From NCBI RefSeq assembly GCF_002931055.1, contig NZ_PSXX01000015.1, forward strand, positions 30,997-94,996: a stretch of 64,000 bases of DNA, read 5' to 3'. The stretch comes from Pseudoclavibacter sp. AY1H1 (GTDB taxonomy: Bacteria > Actinomycetota > Actinomycetes > Actinomycetales > Microbacteriaceae). Within the stretch, counting starts at the first letter, position 1, and the number at the start of each line of letters is the position of its first letter. Both the position numbers and the translations under genes were made by a program. Shown here one piece after another: positions 44,873-54,803 of this stretch. The notes beneath the pieces were generated by a model. It made no database searches and was not told where the DNA came from. It was given only the letters and a program-made list of their open reading frames with translations.

Positions 44873-44940
44873 AAGCGCGGATGCGAGCCGAGCTGCCGAA
44901 CCGAGCGGCGGCGCCGCGGAGCGGACGCGGCGCGGCGCGG

Positions 44941-46464
44941 CTACGCGGCGAGGCGCGAGACGAGCGAGCGCATGCGGGCGAGCGACTGCTCGCGGCCCAG
45001 CAGCTCCAGCGACTCGAAGAGCGGCGGGGAGACCTTGCGGCCGGAGACGGCCACGCGGATCGGGCCGAACGCGACGCGCGGCTTGAGGCCGAGCCCCTCG
45101 ATGAGGGCTCCACGGAGGGCGGCCTCGATGTTCTCCGTCGTCCACGCCTCTGGCGCCTCGAGCGCGTCGAGGGCAGCGATGGAGGCGTCGAGCACACCCG
45201 TCACGTCACCCTTGAGGGAGCCGACGGCCGTGTCCTCGACCACGAGGTCGGCGGCATCCACGAAGAGGAAACCGAGCATCTCGGGAGCCTCGCCGAGGAG
45301 CTGCATGCGCTCCTGGACGTGCGGCGCCGCACGCCCGAGGAGCGCGAGCTGCGCATCCGTCGGCTCGAGCGGGAGCACGCCGGCGAGCTGCAGCGGCGCG
45401 ACGAGGCGGTGCGCGAAGTCGTCGGCACCCAGGAGCCGCATGTGCTCGCCGTTGATGGCCTCGGCCTTGGTGAGGTCGAAGCGCGCGGGGTTCGGGTTGA
45501 CGTCCTCGACGTCGAACGCGACGACCATCTCGTCCATCGTGAACACGTCGCGGTCCGCGGCGATCGACCAGCCGAGCAGGGACAGGTAGTTGAGGAGCCC
45601 CTCCGGCAGGAAGCCGCGGTCGCGGTGGTGGAAGAGGTTCGACTCGGGGTCGCGCTTGGAGAGCTTCTTGTTGCCCTCGCCCATGACGTACGGCAGGTGC
45701 CCGAAGCGCGGGATGAACTCGGCGACTCCCACGTCAATGAGCGCGTGGTAGAGCGCGATCTGGCGGGGCGTCGAGGAGAGCAGGTCCTCGCCGCGGAGCA
45801 CGTGCGTGATGCCCATGAGGGCGTCGTCGACGGGGTTCACGAGCGTGTAGAGCGGCTTGCCGTTGGGTCGCACGAGCACGAAGTCGGGGAACGACCCGGC
45901 CTTGAAGGTGATCTCGCCGCGCACGAGGTCGTCGAACGAGAGGTCGGTGTCCGGCACTCGAAGGCGCAGCGCCGGCTCGCGGCCCTCAGCCTTGAGGCGC
46001 GCGATCTCGTCGGCCGACAGGTCGCGCTCGTAGTTGTCGTACCCCATCTTCGGGTCGCGACCGGCGGCCACGTTGCGCGCCTCGATCTCCTCACCCGTCG
46101 CGAACGACTCGTACAGGTGGCCGGCGTCGCGGAGCTTCTGGATGACGTCGAGGTAGATGTCGGTTCGCTGCGACTGACGGTACGGCTCGTGCGGCCCGCC
46201 GACGTTCACGCCCTCGTCCCAGCCGAGCCCGAGCCAGCCGAGCCCGTCGATGATCTGCTGGTAGCTCTCCTCGGAGTCGCGCTCAGCATCCGTGTCCTCG
46301 ATGCGGAACACGAACGTGCCCCCGGTGTGCTTCGCGTAGGCCCAGTTGAAGAGGGCGGTGCGGATGAGCCCGACGTGCGGGGTCCCCGTCGGCGAAGGGC
46401 AGAAGCGGACACGGACATCGCTGCCCGTAGCGGTGGTCACAAGCGAAGAAGAGGATGCAGTCAT
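44941..46464 (-). CDS. gltX: Glutamyl-tRNA synthetase
   Basis: 507 residues, normal length. Class I signatures: [20 protein letters not shown] (HIGH motif in the form PHVGL), [36 protein letters not shown], and [10 protein letters not shown] (KMSKS motif). Charges tRNA-Glu, and in actinobacteria often tRNA-Gln for later amidation; a tRNA-Gln gene lies 1.7 kb away. The C-terminal anticodon-binding domain is complete (residues about 330-507). Start ATG 46464. Confidence 0.95.
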   Translation of the reverse strand: MTASSSSLVTTATGSDVRVRFCPSPTGTPHVGLIRTALFNWAYAKHTGGTFVFRIEDTDAERDSEESYQQIIDGLGWLGLGWDEGVNVGGPHEPYRQSQRTDIYLDVIQKLRDAGHLYESFATGEEIEARNVAAGRDPKMGYDNYERDLSADEIARLKAEGREPALRLRVPDTDLSFDDLVRGEITFKAGSFPDFVLVRPNGKPLYTLVNPVDDALMGITHVLRGEDLLSSTPRQIALYHALIDVGVAEFIPRFGHLPYVMGEGNKKLSKRDPESNLFHHRDRGFLPEGLLNYLSLLGWSIAADRDVFTMDEMVVAFDVEDVNPNPARFDLTKAEAINGEHMRLLGADDFAHRLVAPLQLAGVLPLEPTDAQLALLGRAAPHVQERMQLLGEAPEMLGFLFVDAADLVVEDTAVGSLKGDVTGVLDASIAALDALEAPEAWTTENIEAALRGALIEGLGLKPRVAFGPIRVAVSGRKVSPPLFESLELLGREQSLARMRSLVSRLAA

Positions 46465-46517
46465 GAGACCCCCAGCCTACCGGGGCGGCGCGGGTCACCG
46501 AGTGGGCGCGGCTCGAC

Positions 46518-47699
46518 TCAGACGAGCACCTTCCGCCAGGCACCCTCGCTGACGAAGGGTCGGAAGCCGAGCGCCTCGTTGACGTTCAGCATCGGGCGGT
46601 TCTCCTCGGCGTTGTACGTGTAGACCCGCTCGACGTCGGGGTGCATCGCCCTCCAGGCGAGCAGGTTCACCGCCTTCACGAGCATCCCGAGCCGGTTGCC
46701 GCGATGCTCGCGCAGCACGAGCGTGTCCTCCTGGTCGGCTCGCCTCGTGCCGTCGTCCATCCGCTGCAGCTCGCTGAAGGCCACGAGCTCCCCGGTCGGA
46801 ACGTGCTGGATTGCCCCCACGAGCACGCTGTCGCCGCGGGCGATCGCCGTCGCCTCGAGCTCCTCGCGGACACGCCTCGCGTCCCACTCCTGCTCATCTT
46901 CGACGAGGTCACCCTGCGGGGCGTCCGTGCTCATGCGCGCCTTCAGCGCCGCGTAGCCGTCGATGAACTCGTCCGGCGTCGGGTACGACCACGACACGCA
47001 GCGATACTCGACGCCCGCGGCCTCCCTGGCGCCATCGCGCAGCGCGCGCAGGGCGTCGTCGTGCTCGGCGCCCAGCTCGAGCACGCTCATGCGCTCGACC
47101 TGACCGAGCTCGAACCCTCGTCGCAGCAGCATCTGCGCGGCCGGATCCAGTGCCGGGATGTCCCCGACACCGCTCGGCGACGGGATGCGCGGCCCAGCCA
47201 CCTCTCGGTGCACCACCCACGTGCGGATCTCCGAGCGACCCGCGTCTCGCACCGCCAGCTCCCCGACCTCGTACGCGGCCGCCCCGAAGCCGCGGCCCCG
47301 CGCATCCGGGTGGATCTCGAGCATCATCTTCGCCATCTCGACGTCTTCGGTGAGCGGGAAGTCGAAGAGCACACGCCCCACGAGCCGACCGTGCTCGCGG
47401 ATGAGGCGGCCGTCCCGACGCTCGTACTCGCTCGGCTCGTACCCCGGCAGCAGCACCTCCGCGGGCAGCACGAAGTCGTCGTTGCGGTACGTGTCCCTCG
47501 TGACGGCGTTGCGCAGGGCCGTCATCTCGTGGAACGCCGCTGCCGCGACATCGTCGAGCGAAGACGGGATGCGCAGGGGCTCCGCGCTGAAGCCAGCCGG
47601 GGCGGCGGGGGTCGGCTTGGCGGAATCCGAGGCGGCGGCATCCTGGGCAGCCGCAGCTTCGGGGCCGGCGGAGTCGGGAACGGTGGTGTCGGGCGACAT
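46518..47699 (-). CDS. Tandem GNAT N-acetyltransferase
   Basis: 393 residues. N-terminal Ala/Pro-rich tail (about 1-45), then two GNAT folds: the first at about 50-210 with MMLEIHPDARGRGFGAAAYE (acetyl-CoA loop) and the second at about 250-393 with LVLREHRGNRLGMLVKAVNL and EENRPMLNVNEALGFRPFVS. Two-domain GNATs of this kind include mycothiol synthase MshD, but key residues cannot be checked here. ATG 47699 has AGGAAG upstream. Confidence 0.8.
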   Translation of the reverse strand: MSPDTTVPDSAGPEAAAAQDAAASDSAKPTPAAPAGFSAEPLRIPSSLDDVAAAAFHEMTALRNAVTRDTYRNDDFVLPAEVLLPGYEPSEYERRDGRLIREHGRLVGRVLFDFPLTEDVEMAKMMLEIHPDARGRGFGAAAYEVGELAVRDAGRSEIRTWVVHREVAGPRIPSPSGVGDIPALDPAAQMLLRRGFELGQVERMSVLELGAEHDDALRALRDGAREAAGVEYRCVSWSYPTPDEFIDGYAALKARMSTDAPQGDLVEDEQEWDARRVREELEATAIARGDSVLVGAIQHVPTGELVAFSELQRMDDGTRRADQEDTLVLREHRGNRLGMLVKAVNLLAWRAMHPDVERVYTYNAEENRPMLNVNEALGFRPFVSEGAWRKVLV

Positions 47700-47797
47700 C
47701 GAAGTGCTTCCTGTTGGTGCGATGAAGCTGCGGCGTCGCAGCCGATCAGGATATCGAGCGCGACGCCGCCGCCTCAAGCACCCGGCGTGGCGGCGGA

Positions 47798-47841
47798 TGC
47801 GCGCGGTGGGTGCGGCAGGTGCGCGCGGTGGGTGCGGCAGG
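47798..47841. repeat. 22-bp tandem repeat
   Basis: Two exact copies of a 22-bp unit (starting TGCGCGCGGTGGGTGCGG) lie between the UPF0303 stop and the GNAT gene. Confidence 0.85.
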
Positions 47842-47851
47842 TGCGCGTGCG

Positions 47852-48388
47852 CTACGCCTCGGCCAGGAACTCCCGCAGCTGCTCGACGACAAACGCATGG
47901 TCCTCGACCTGCGGCAGCCCCGAGATGCCGACCGCGCCGACGACACCGACCCCGTCGATGCGAACGGGGAACACGCCGCCGTTCGCGGCGACCTCGTCGG
48001 GGTCGAGTCGCGACTCCTGCTCGTAGACGCGCCCCAGCGAGCGGAACAGCGCACCAACGCCGAGCGATGACTGCTCGAAGTGCAGCACCGCGCGTGTCTT
48101 CCGCTCGAGCCACGCGTCGTTGTCCGGCACAGCGCCGTCGAGTGCGGCGTGGAAGACCCGCTGCTGTCCGACGACGATGCCGATGACCACGGGCAGCGAA
48201 CGAGCCGCCGCCGCCTCCCGCATCCGGGAGCCGAGCCGCCACGCATCATCGCGCGAGAACCTGGTGAAGACGAGCTCGGCCTCTTCGGCGCGGATGCGCG
48301 CGAGATCCGCGAGGGCGTCGGCGGCGGTGACGGCCGAGCTGTCGCCCGCCTGCTCCTGCACCCGCTCCTGCGCTGGCGCGTCAGGCAT
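47852..48388 (-). CDS. UPF0303 family protein
   Basis: 178 residues. EEAELVFTRFSRDDAWRLGS, PVVIGIVVGQQRVFHAALDG, AWLERKTRAVLHFEQSSLGV and GGVFPVRIDGVGVVGAVGIS match the UPF0303 (YBR137w-like, heme-degrading-like domain) pattern. The reaction is not established. It overlaps the end of the aldo/keto reductase gene by 8 nt, so they form an operon. Confidence 0.85.
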   Translation of the reverse strand: MPDAPAQERVQEQAGDSSAVTAADALADLARIRAEEAELVFTRFSRDDAWRLGSRMREAAAARSLPVVIGIVVGQQRVFHAALDGAVPDNDAWLERKTRAVLHFEQSSLGVGALFRSLGRVYEQESRLDPDEVAANGGVFPVRIDGVGVVGAVGISGLPQVEDHAFVVEQLREFLAEA

Positions 48389-49433
48389 CCGACGACGCCG
48401 TCCAGATGTTGATGCCGCCGTCGACGGCGTAGGTGTCGATCTCTGCGAGCTCGGCGTCGGTGAACGGCGCCGCGTCGAGGCACCTGACGAGGTCGTCGAG
48501 CTGCGAGGTGCGGGACGCCCCGATGAGGGCGGACGTGATCCGCTCGTCGCGCAGCACCCAGGCGATCGCGAGCTGCGCGAGCGTCTGCCCGCGACGCTCC
48601 GCGATGGCGTTGAGGGCGCGCACCCGCTCGAGGTTCTCGTCGCTGAGCATCCCGTCGCGCAGCGTCTTGCCCTGCGTCGCCCGCGACCCCTCCGGCACTC
48701 CCCCGAGGTACTTGTTCGTCAGCAGCCCCTGGGCGAGGCCGGAGAACGCGATGACGCCAGCCCCGGCCGTCGCGTTGGCTTCGAGCACCGACGGCTCGCC
48801 GTCCTCGATCCAGCGGTTCAGGAGGGAGTACGACGGCTGCGAGATGAGCAGCGGCGTCCCGAGTTCGCGCAGGAGGCCGGCGACCTCCTCGGTGCGCTCC
48901 GCGGAGTAGGAGGAGACGCCGACGTAGCGGGCCTTCCCGCTGCGCACGATCGCATCGAGCGCGGCCGCCGTCTCCTCGAGGGGCGTCTCGGGGTCGAACC
49001 GGTGGCTGTAGAAGATGTCGACGTAGTCGGTGCCGAGCAGGCCAAGGCTGTTCTCGAGGCTCCCGAGCAGGTGCTTGCGGCCGCCGCCCGAGCCGTTCGG
49101 GCCTGGGAAAACGGGGTATCCGGCCTTCGTCGACAGCACGAGCTCGTCGCGCAGGCCCGCGAAGTCCTCGCGCAGGATCCGGCCGACGTTCGCCTCGGTC
49201 GAGCCGAAGGGCGGGCCGTAGCCGTTCGCGATGTCGAAGTGCATGATGCCGAGGTCGAATGCGTGCCGCAGCAGCTCACGCTGCTTCGCGAGGGGGGTGT
49301 CGTCGCCGAAGCCGTGCCAGGTGCCGAACGAGATCGCGGGCAGCTGCAGTCCGCTGCGGCCGACACGGCGATACTGCATCCGCTCGTAGCGGTCGGCTGC
49401 TGGGCTGTAGCGGGGGGTGAGCTGGGCGGTCAT
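48381..49433 (-). CDS. Aldo/keto reductase (YghZ-like)
   Basis: 350 residues. Catalytic tetrad of the AKR fold: Asp and Tyr in MHFDIANGYGP, Lys in VLSTKAGYPV, His in DIFYSHRFDPET; cofactor region LIGASRTSQLDDLVR. The long GYPVFPGPNGSGGGRKHLLG insert and QPSYSLLNRWIEDG are typical of L-glyceraldehyde-3-phosphate reductase-like (YghZ) members. AAAGGG precedes the ATG at 49433. It is followed by KDPG aldolase upstream on the same strand, so it may belong to sugar-acid metabolism. Confidence 0.88.
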   Translation of the reverse strand: MTAQLTPRYSPAADRYERMQYRRVGRSGLQLPAISFGTWHGFGDDTPLAKQRELLRHAFDLGIMHFDIANGYGPPFGSTEANVGRILREDFAGLRDELVLSTKAGYPVFPGPNGSGGGRKHLLGSLENSLGLLGTDYVDIFYSHRFDPETPLEETAAALDAIVRSGKARYVGVSSYSAERTEEVAGLLRELGTPLLISQPSYSLLNRWIEDGEPSVLEANATAGAGVIAFSGLAQGLLTNKYLGGVPEGSRATQGKTLRDGMLSDENLERVRALNAIAERRGQTLAQLAIAWVLRDERITSALIGASRTSQLDDLVRCLDAAPFTDAELAEIDTYAVDGGINIWTASSDA

Positions 49434-49476
49434 GGGAGCCCTTTCTGTCAGAGGAGGTTGTGGATGCGCGGCAGCG

Positions 49477-50088
49477 TCAGCGCGCGGGAGCGGATGCGCG
49501 GAGCGCGGAGAGGAGGGGCAGCTGCGCTTCGTCCTCGAGCGCACTGCCGACGGCGACGACGTCGGCTCCTGCCGCGAGGTACTCCCCCGCGTTGGCCGCG
49601 TTGATGCCGCCCGTAGCGACAAGACGCATCTCGGGGAACGGCCCTCGCATGGCCGAGAACCAGTCGGCGCCGAGCACGCTGGCGGGGAACGCCTTGACCC
49701 AGGTCAGGCCGAGCGCCTTCGCGAGCTGGATGTCGGTCCCGCTGGCCACACCGGGCAGCGGGGCGAGGCCCGCGGCCTGGGCCGCCTCGATGACGGCGGG
49801 GTCGAGGCCGGGTGCGACGGTGAACGTGGCTCCGGCCTGCTTGGCCTGTTCGACGTGGGCGAGCGAGACGACGGTGCCGGCGCCGACCGCGTGTCCGCCG
49901 GGCTCGGCGGCGCGGACGACGGCGCGGAGCGCGTCGAGCGCGGCATCGTTCTGGATGGGCACCTCGACGCTCGAGATGCCGAGCGACCAGGCGAGGTTCG
50001 CGAGCTCGACGCTGCGCTCCGGGGTGTAGCCGCGCAGGATCGCCATGACGGGCGATTCGGCGAACATGGTGTCGAAGGTGTCAGTCAT
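49477..50088 (-). CDS. KDPG/KHG aldolase family protein
   Basis: 203 residues. PVMAILRGYTPERSVELANL, GISSVEVPIQND with the catalytic Glu, GAGTVVSLAHVEQAKQAGAT, LTWVKAFPASVLGAD with the Schiff-base Lys, and VATGGINAANAGEYLAAGAD for phosphate binding. It cleaves 2-keto-3-deoxy-6-phospho sugar acids to pyruvate and glyceraldehyde 3-phosphate. ATG overlaps the IclR stop by 8 nt. Works with the PfkB kinase two genes upstream. Confidence 0.88.
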   Translation of the reverse strand: MTDTFDTMFAESPVMAILRGYTPERSVELANLAWSLGISSVEVPIQNDAALDALRAVVRAAEPGGHAVGAGTVVSLAHVEQAKQAGATFTVAPGLDPAVIEAAQAAGLAPLPGVASGTDIQLAKALGLTWVKAFPASVLGADWFSAMRGPFPEMRLVATGGINAANAGEYLAAGADVVAVGSALEDEAQLPLLSALRASAPAR

Positions 50089-50830
50089 GTGGTCTCCAGC
50101 CGAGGTCGTGGGAGATGGCGAGGACGACGTCGTCGAGGCGCGGCTGCCATTCGGCGAGTGCGTCGAGGTCGGCACTCGCCTTGAGTGCGGTGATGGACAC
50201 GGCCGCGACGACCGTGTCGCTCGAGTCCCGGATGGGCATGGCGATGCAGTTGATGAAGTTCTCGTACTCGGCATCGTCGACGGCCCAGCCGCGTTCGCGG
50301 GTGCGCTCGAGCTCGGCGTCGAGGGCGGCGCGCGAGACGATCGTGTTGTCGGTGTATGGCGTGTACTCGTAGCCCTCGAGCATCCGGTCGGTCTTCTCAA
50401 CGTCCTGCTGGGCGAGGATGGCCTTGCTGACGCCCGCCGTGTGCAGGAGCACCGGCTGCCCGATCTGGGAGTAGAGCCTGACCATCCCAGGCTGCTCGAT
50501 CTTGTCGGCGTAGACGATGCGGTCACCCTCGAGGACGGCGAGGTGCACGGTGTGCGTGCAGTCCCTGCCGAGCTCCTGCAGCACGGGGCGGGCGATGTTG
50601 CGCAGGTCGAACTGGTCGCTGGCCGCCCGGGCGAGACCGCTCAGCCGGTAGCCGACCCCATATCTGCTGTCCGCGTGACGGCGGGTGAGCCCGGTCTCGG
50701 TGAGCGTCTGCAGCATCCGCAGTGCCGTCGATCGGTGCACGCCGAGCTTGGCGGCGATCTCCGACTGGGTGCGCGGCGCGAGGCTCACGTACTCGAGGAT
50801 CTCTGCTGCGCGGTGGATGCTCTGGGACAT
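50081..50830 (-). CDS. IclR family regulator
   Basis: 249 residues. N-terminal winged helix (SIHRAAEILEYVSLAPRTQS, AAKLGVHRSTALRMLQTLTE) and the IclR effector domain (VLQELGRDCTHTVHLAVLEG through FINCIAMPIRDSSDTVVAAV). Sits between kinase and aldolase genes, so a sugar-acid intermediate such as KDG is the probable ligand. Candidate operators lie in front of the transporter at 54804-54838. Confidence 0.88.
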   Translation of the reverse strand: MSQSIHRAAEILEYVSLAPRTQSEIAAKLGVHRSTALRMLQTLTETGLTRRHADSRYGVGYRLSGLARAASDQFDLRNIARPVLQELGRDCTHTVHLAVLEGDRIVYADKIEQPGMVRLYSQIGQPVLLHTAGVSKAILAQQDVEKTDRMLEGYEYTPYTDNTIVSRAALDAELERTRERGWAVDDAEYENFINCIAMPIRDSSDTVVAAVSITALKASADLDALAEWQPRLDDVVLAISHDLGWRPHD

Positions 50831-50843
50831 GGTGGGACTCCGA

Positions 50844-51797
50844 TCAGGCCGGGACGAAGTCGTGTGTGCTGCCGAGGGTTCGGGCGGCGAGCCCGTGCCC
50901 TCGGTTCAAGCACGCATCGACGGGCTCGCCGCCAAGCATCGCACCGAGGTAGCCGGCCGTGAAGGCATCGCCCGCCCCGACGGCTTCGACGACGTCGACG
51001 GGATGCGCTGGCACGAACGCCGAGGACACGCTGCCGTCGACGACAGTGACCTCGGTTGCGCCGACGCTGCCGTCCTTCACGACGAGGCTGCCGGGCAGCC
51101 CGAGCCGCGAGTGGAGCGTCGCCGGGCGGCCCTCGCCCCACAGCGTCTCTGCCTCGTCACGGCCCACGAACACGAGGTCCGCGAGCGCTGCGAGCGCCGC
51201 GAGTCGCGGCCCCGCGGCTTCGATGCTCCAGAGCCCGGGCCGGTAGTTCACGTCGAACGACACGGTGATGGCGCGCCGCCGCGCCTCGAGCATGACGGCT
51301 TCGAGCATCGCCGAGCAGCTTGCCGAGAGGCCGGCGGTGATGCCCGTCACATGGAGGGCGGCGACGCCCTCCCAGTCGAGCTGGGCGAGCACGGTCGCAT
51401 CCATTCGCGAAGCGGCCGAACCGGCCCGGTAGTAGTAGACGGTGGTCTCCCCGTCGCCAGGGTCCTTGAAGTAGACGCCGGTGGGCGCCCCCGGCACGAG
51501 CTGGACGCCTGCGACGTCGACGCCGCTCGCGCGCACCTCGTCGAGGAGGCGCCACCCGAGTGGGTCGTCGCCGAGCCAGCTCACCCAGCTGGAGGGGACG
51601 CCGGAGTCGGCGAGGTACATGGCGACCGTCGACTCCGCGCCCCCGGCCTTGACGGCGAAGCTCACGGCTTCCCTGAGCGGGGCGACGTGGGTCGGCGTGA
51701 CCATGGCCATGGTCTCGCCCAGGCACAGCACGCGACCGGCGCGCGGGGCGTTCGCGAGCACGGCGCTACTTGAGAATGGGCTCTTCGGTGCGCTCAC
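50844..51797 (-). CDS. PfkB sugar kinase (KDG kinase-like)
   Basis: 317 residues. GETMAMVTPTHV at the start, a substrate lid with AVKAGGAESTVAMYLADSGV, SFDVNYRPGLWS, and the C-terminal anion hole VEAVGAGDAFTAGYLGAML with catalytic Asp. The pattern fits 2-keto-3-deoxygluconate kinase, and the neighbouring KDPG aldolase supports it. GTG start 51797 overlaps the end of the TctA-like gene by about 32 nt. Confidence 0.85.
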   Translation of the reverse strand: MSAPKSPFSSSAVLANAPRAGRVLCLGETMAMVTPTHVAPLREAVSFAVKAGGAESTVAMYLADSGVPSSWVSWLGDDPLGWRLLDEVRASGVDVAGVQLVPGAPTGVYFKDPGDGETTVYYYRAGSAASRMDATVLAQLDWEGVAALHVTGITAGLSASCSAMLEAVMLEARRRAITVSFDVNYRPGLWSIEAAGPRLAALAALADLVFVGRDEAETLWGEGRPATLHSRLGLPGSLVVKDGSVGATEVTVVDGSVSSAFVPAHPVDVVEAVGAGDAFTAGYLGAMLGGEPVDACLNRGHGLAARTLGSTHDFVPA

Positions 51798-53274
51798 GCG
51801 TCGACCGTCCTTTCAGCAGGGCGCGGATGCGCGGGGCGAGAACGGCGAGGATGCTCAGGATGATGAGCGTCAGCGCGATGGGGCTCGTGAAGACCGCTCC
51901 GTAGCCGTCGATGAGGAGTGCACGCCGGAGGTTGCCTTCCGCGAGCGGCCCGAGGATGAGGCCGAGCACGAGGGGCCCCGGCGGGAAGCCGAAGCGTCGC
52001 ATCGCGAGCCCGAGGAGCCCGAAGGCGAACATGAGCACGACGTCGAACACCGAGTTGGAGACGGCGAAGGTGCCGACCATGCAGAAGGTGACGATGACAA
52101 CCGAGAGGTAGCGCTTCGGCATGGCGAGCAGCTTGACGACGCCGCGCATGCGCACGAGCGCGAGGGCCAGCGCCAGCACGGTGGCGATGAGCATGATCGC
52201 GGAGAGGCTGAAGACGAGATCGGGGCGGTTCGCGAACAGGCTCGGCCCCGGCTGGAGCCCCCACACGATCATGGAGCCGAGCATGACGGCCATGACCGAG
52301 TCGCCTGGCACGCCGAGCGACAGGGTCGTCGTGACCGATCCGCCCATCGTCGCGGTGCTCGAGCTGTCGGCGGCCGCGACTCCCTCGAGTGCGCCCTTCC
52401 CGAACTTCTCGGGGGTCTTGGAGGCGCGGCGCGCCTGGTCCCAAGCGATGACGCCGGCGATGTCGCCGCCGGCCGCCGGGATGACGCCGACGACGGCGCC
52501 GATTCCCGTGCCGATGGCCGTCGGCTTGCGCAGCAGCTTGCGTTCCGCCTTGTTCGGCCACCATTTGCCGAGCTGCGTGATGGGCTGCGGCTCGGGGCCC
52601 CTCTTGGCGGAGATGACCTGGTTGAAGACCTCGGCGATGCCGAAGAGGCCGATGATGGCGGCGATGAACGGCACGCCGCTCGAGAGCTCCGGGATCCCGA
52701 ACGTGAAGCGCTGGTCGCCCGAGATGGGGTCGTTGCCGATCGTCCCGAGCCACAGGCCGAAGGCTCCGGCTGCGAGGCCCTTCATGACGCGGTCGCCGGA
52801 GACGCCGATCATCATGGTGAGCCCGAACACGACGAGTGCGAACATCTCGATCGGCCCGAAGCTCAGCGCGAAGCCCGAGATGGGCTGCGCGAGGAACAGC
52901 AGGATGAGGATGCCGGCGAAGGAGCCGACGGCAGAGACGAGCGCGGAGCTCGTCAGCGCGATGCCGGCCTTGCCCTGCTTCGCGAGGGGGTACCCGTCGA
53001 AGGTCGTCGCGATCGAGGCGGGGGTGCCAGGCGTGTTGATGAGGATCGACGGAACCCGGTCGCCGAACTGCGCGGCGATGTAGATGGAGAGCAGCACCGC
53101 GAGACCCTGGAGGGGCTCGAGGGTGAGGGTGAAGCCGGCCGCGAGCGCGACGGCCATCGTGGCCGTGATGCCGGGGATGGCGCCCACGAGCGTGCCGAGG
53201 AGCACGCCGATGATGAGGCACAGCGCGATCGTGGGGTCGAGGAGCGCGCCGAGCCCCTCCGTGATGCCGTTCAC
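51766..53274 (-). CDS. TctA-like large membrane component
   Basis: 502 residues, about 12 helices. Conserved GVLLGTLVGAIPGITATMAV, ILINTPGTPASIATTFDGYP and a symmetric second motif GVIPAAGGDIAGVIAWDQAR, DSSSTATMGGSVTTTLSLGV. This is the large subunit of a tripartite tricarboxylate-type transporter. GTG start overlaps the TctB-like stop (GTGA). Substrate is likely a sugar acid here given the kinase and aldolase, although the family is best known for citrate. Confidence 0.88.
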   Translation of the reverse strand: MNGITEGLGALLDPTIALCLIIGVLLGTLVGAIPGITATMAVALAAGFTLTLEPLQGLAVLLSIYIAAQFGDRVPSILINTPGTPASIATTFDGYPLAKQGKAGIALTSSALVSAVGSFAGILILLFLAQPISGFALSFGPIEMFALVVFGLTMMIGVSGDRVMKGLAAGAFGLWLGTIGNDPISGDQRFTFGIPELSSGVPFIAAIIGLFGIAEVFNQVISAKRGPEPQPITQLGKWWPNKAERKLLRKPTAIGTGIGAVVGVIPAAGGDIAGVIAWDQARRASKTPEKFGKGALEGVAAADSSSTATMGGSVTTTLSLGVPGDSVMAVMLGSMIVWGLQPGPSLFANRPDLVFSLSAIMLIATVLALALALVRMRGVVKLLAMPKRYLSVVIVTFCMVGTFAVSNSVFDVVLMFAFGLLGLAMRRFGFPPGPLVLGLILGPLAEGNLRRALLIDGYGAVFTSPIALTLIILSILAVLAPRIRALLKGRSTRERTEEPILK

Positions 53275-53783
53275 AGCGGCACCCCCAGGAGGAGCCCGAA
53301 GACCCCGTAGAGCACGACCGTCACGATGACGGGGAACAGCGCGAGGTCGCGCCAGCCGCGGCCACCGAGCACGAACGTGAGTCCGGCGGCGAGGAGCAGC
53401 GTGACGATCACGAAGTGGAGGAAGTACCAGGCGACGCCGTAGGCGGCGATGGCCGCGAGCATGAGGAGCATCCGCGAGATGCCGCGCTTCGTGGGGGCGT
53501 CCTCGCTCGGCGCATCCGGCTTGCGGATGGCGACCCCGACGAGCAGCGCCCCGAGGAGCACGATCGCCCCGCCGAGCACGGTCGGCCACCAGCGCGGGCC
53601 GAACGGGTCGCCGCCCGTCGCCGGGACGACGGCGACGGCCAGGGCGATGGATGCTCCGCCGACGGCGATCACACCCGCCGCGATGAGCATGTCCCGCCGC
53701 CGGCTGACGGGCCGAGACTCGGTGGTCTCCTCGTCGACGCCGAGCGCCACGTCGAGCGGGTTCGCCTCGACTGATCTATCCAT
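53271..53783 (-). CDS. TctB-like small membrane component
   Basis: 170 residues with four predicted helices (about 35-57, 69-90, 105-125, 125-165) and a long acidic N-tail. The PFGPRWWPTVLGGAIVLLGA segment is the TctB signature region. ATG 53783 (AGAGG 10 nt upstream) preferred over GTG 53792. Small partner of the TctA-like protein. Confidence 0.82.
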   Translation of the reverse strand: MDRSVEANPLDVALGVDEETTESRPVSRRRDMLIAAGVIAVGGASIALAVAVVPATGGDPFGPRWWPTVLGGAIVLLGALLVGVAIRKPDAPSEDAPTKRGISRMLLMLAAIAAYGVAWYFLHFVIVTLLLAAGLTFVLGGRGWRDLALFPVIVTVVLYGVFGLLLGVPL

Positions 53784-53796
53784 GACGGTCACGCCT

Positions 53797-54774
53797 CTAC
53801 TCGCCGAACAGCTCTGCGAAGCGCTCGTTCTCGGCCTTCACGAAGTCGGTCGCCTCGTCGCCGGGGATGAACACGGGGATGTTGCCGCCCGATTCGATGA
53901 GCTCGACGTACTCGGAGCTGCCGGCCGCGGTCTCGAGCGCCGCCTGCAGCGACTCCTTGACCGCGGGGTCGAGCCCGGTCGGCGCGCCGACGGCGGCCCA
54001 GCTGCCGATGACGACGTCGTAGCCCTGCTCGCCCGCCGTCGGCACGTCAGGCAGCGCGGGGGCGCGTTCCTCGGTGAAGACGGCGAGCACGCGGAGTCGC
54101 CCGTCCTCGTCAGCGGGAGCGGTCTCGCCGATGCCGGCGACGACTGCGTCGACCTGGCCACCGACAGCTGCCGTGACCGCGGGGGCGCCGCCGTCGAAGG
54201 GCACGCCCTGGAACTCGACACCGGCGACGTTGCCGAGCTCGGTCGCCCCGGCCTCCCAGATCGAGCCGGGGCCGGCGTTGGAGATCGTGACGCTGCCCGG
54301 GCTCGCCGCCGCGGCGGCGACGAGCTCCTCGAGCGTCTGGTACGGGCTGTTCGCGGGGACCGCGATCGTGCCCGGCTGCTCGTTGACGATGCCGAGGAAG
54401 TCGTAGCTGGCGGGGTCGATGTCGTACCCCTGGTGGCCGAGCATGCTCACCTCGACGGGGAAGACCATGATCGAGTAGCCGTCAGCCGCGAGGCCGGCGA
54501 CGTGCTGCATGCCGACGGAGCCGGCACCGCCGGGTCGGTTGTCGACGACGATCGACTGGCCCAGCTCGGACTCGAGCTGCGTCGCGAGGGTGCGGGCGGT
54601 GAGGTCGGTCGCACCTCCGGCCTGCGTCGGCGTGTAGAACGTGATGGCCTGCGAGGGAAACTCCTCGCCACCTGCGGTTCCGCCCGCGCGGTTCGCGCAG
54701 CCGGAGAGGGAGAGCACGGTCGCCGCGGTGGCGAGCAGCGCGAGGGGCGCCAGTTTCGAAGGACGTCGCTTCAT
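53797..54774 (-). CDS. TctC-like substrate-binding lipoprotein
   Basis: 325 residues. Lipobox VLSLSGCAN (Cys about 26), then the Bug/TctC fold: ITFYTPTQAGGATDLTARTL, IVVDNRPGGAGSVGMQHVAG, GGAPAVTAAVGGQVDAVVAG, and a C-terminal VKESLQAALETAAGSSEYVE. It captures a carboxylate outside the cell and feeds the membrane pair. First gene of the unit, promoter with IclR-like sites directly upstream. Confidence 0.88.
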   Translation of the reverse strand: MKRRPSKLAPLALLATAATVLSLSGCANRAGGTAGGEEFPSQAITFYTPTQAGGATDLTARTLATQLESELGQSIVVDNRPGGAGSVGMQHVAGLAADGYSIMVFPVEVSMLGHQGYDIDPASYDFLGIVNEQPGTIAVPANSPYQTLEELVAAAAASPGSVTISNAGPGSIWEAGATELGNVAGVEFQGVPFDGGAPAVTAAVGGQVDAVVAGIGETAPADEDGRLRVLAVFTEERAPALPDVPTAGEQGYDVVIGSWAAVGAPTGLDPAVKESLQAALETAAGSSEYVELIESGGNIPVFIPGDEATDFVKAENERFAELFGE

Positions 54775-54803
54775 CGGGGTTCCATCCACTTCGTTGGGAA
54801 TGT

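Noticed and set aside
44431..44940. Protein-coding gene in the gap after gltX
   Set aside because: All open frames run through the two hairpins and translate their mirror-image arms; no ribosome site.
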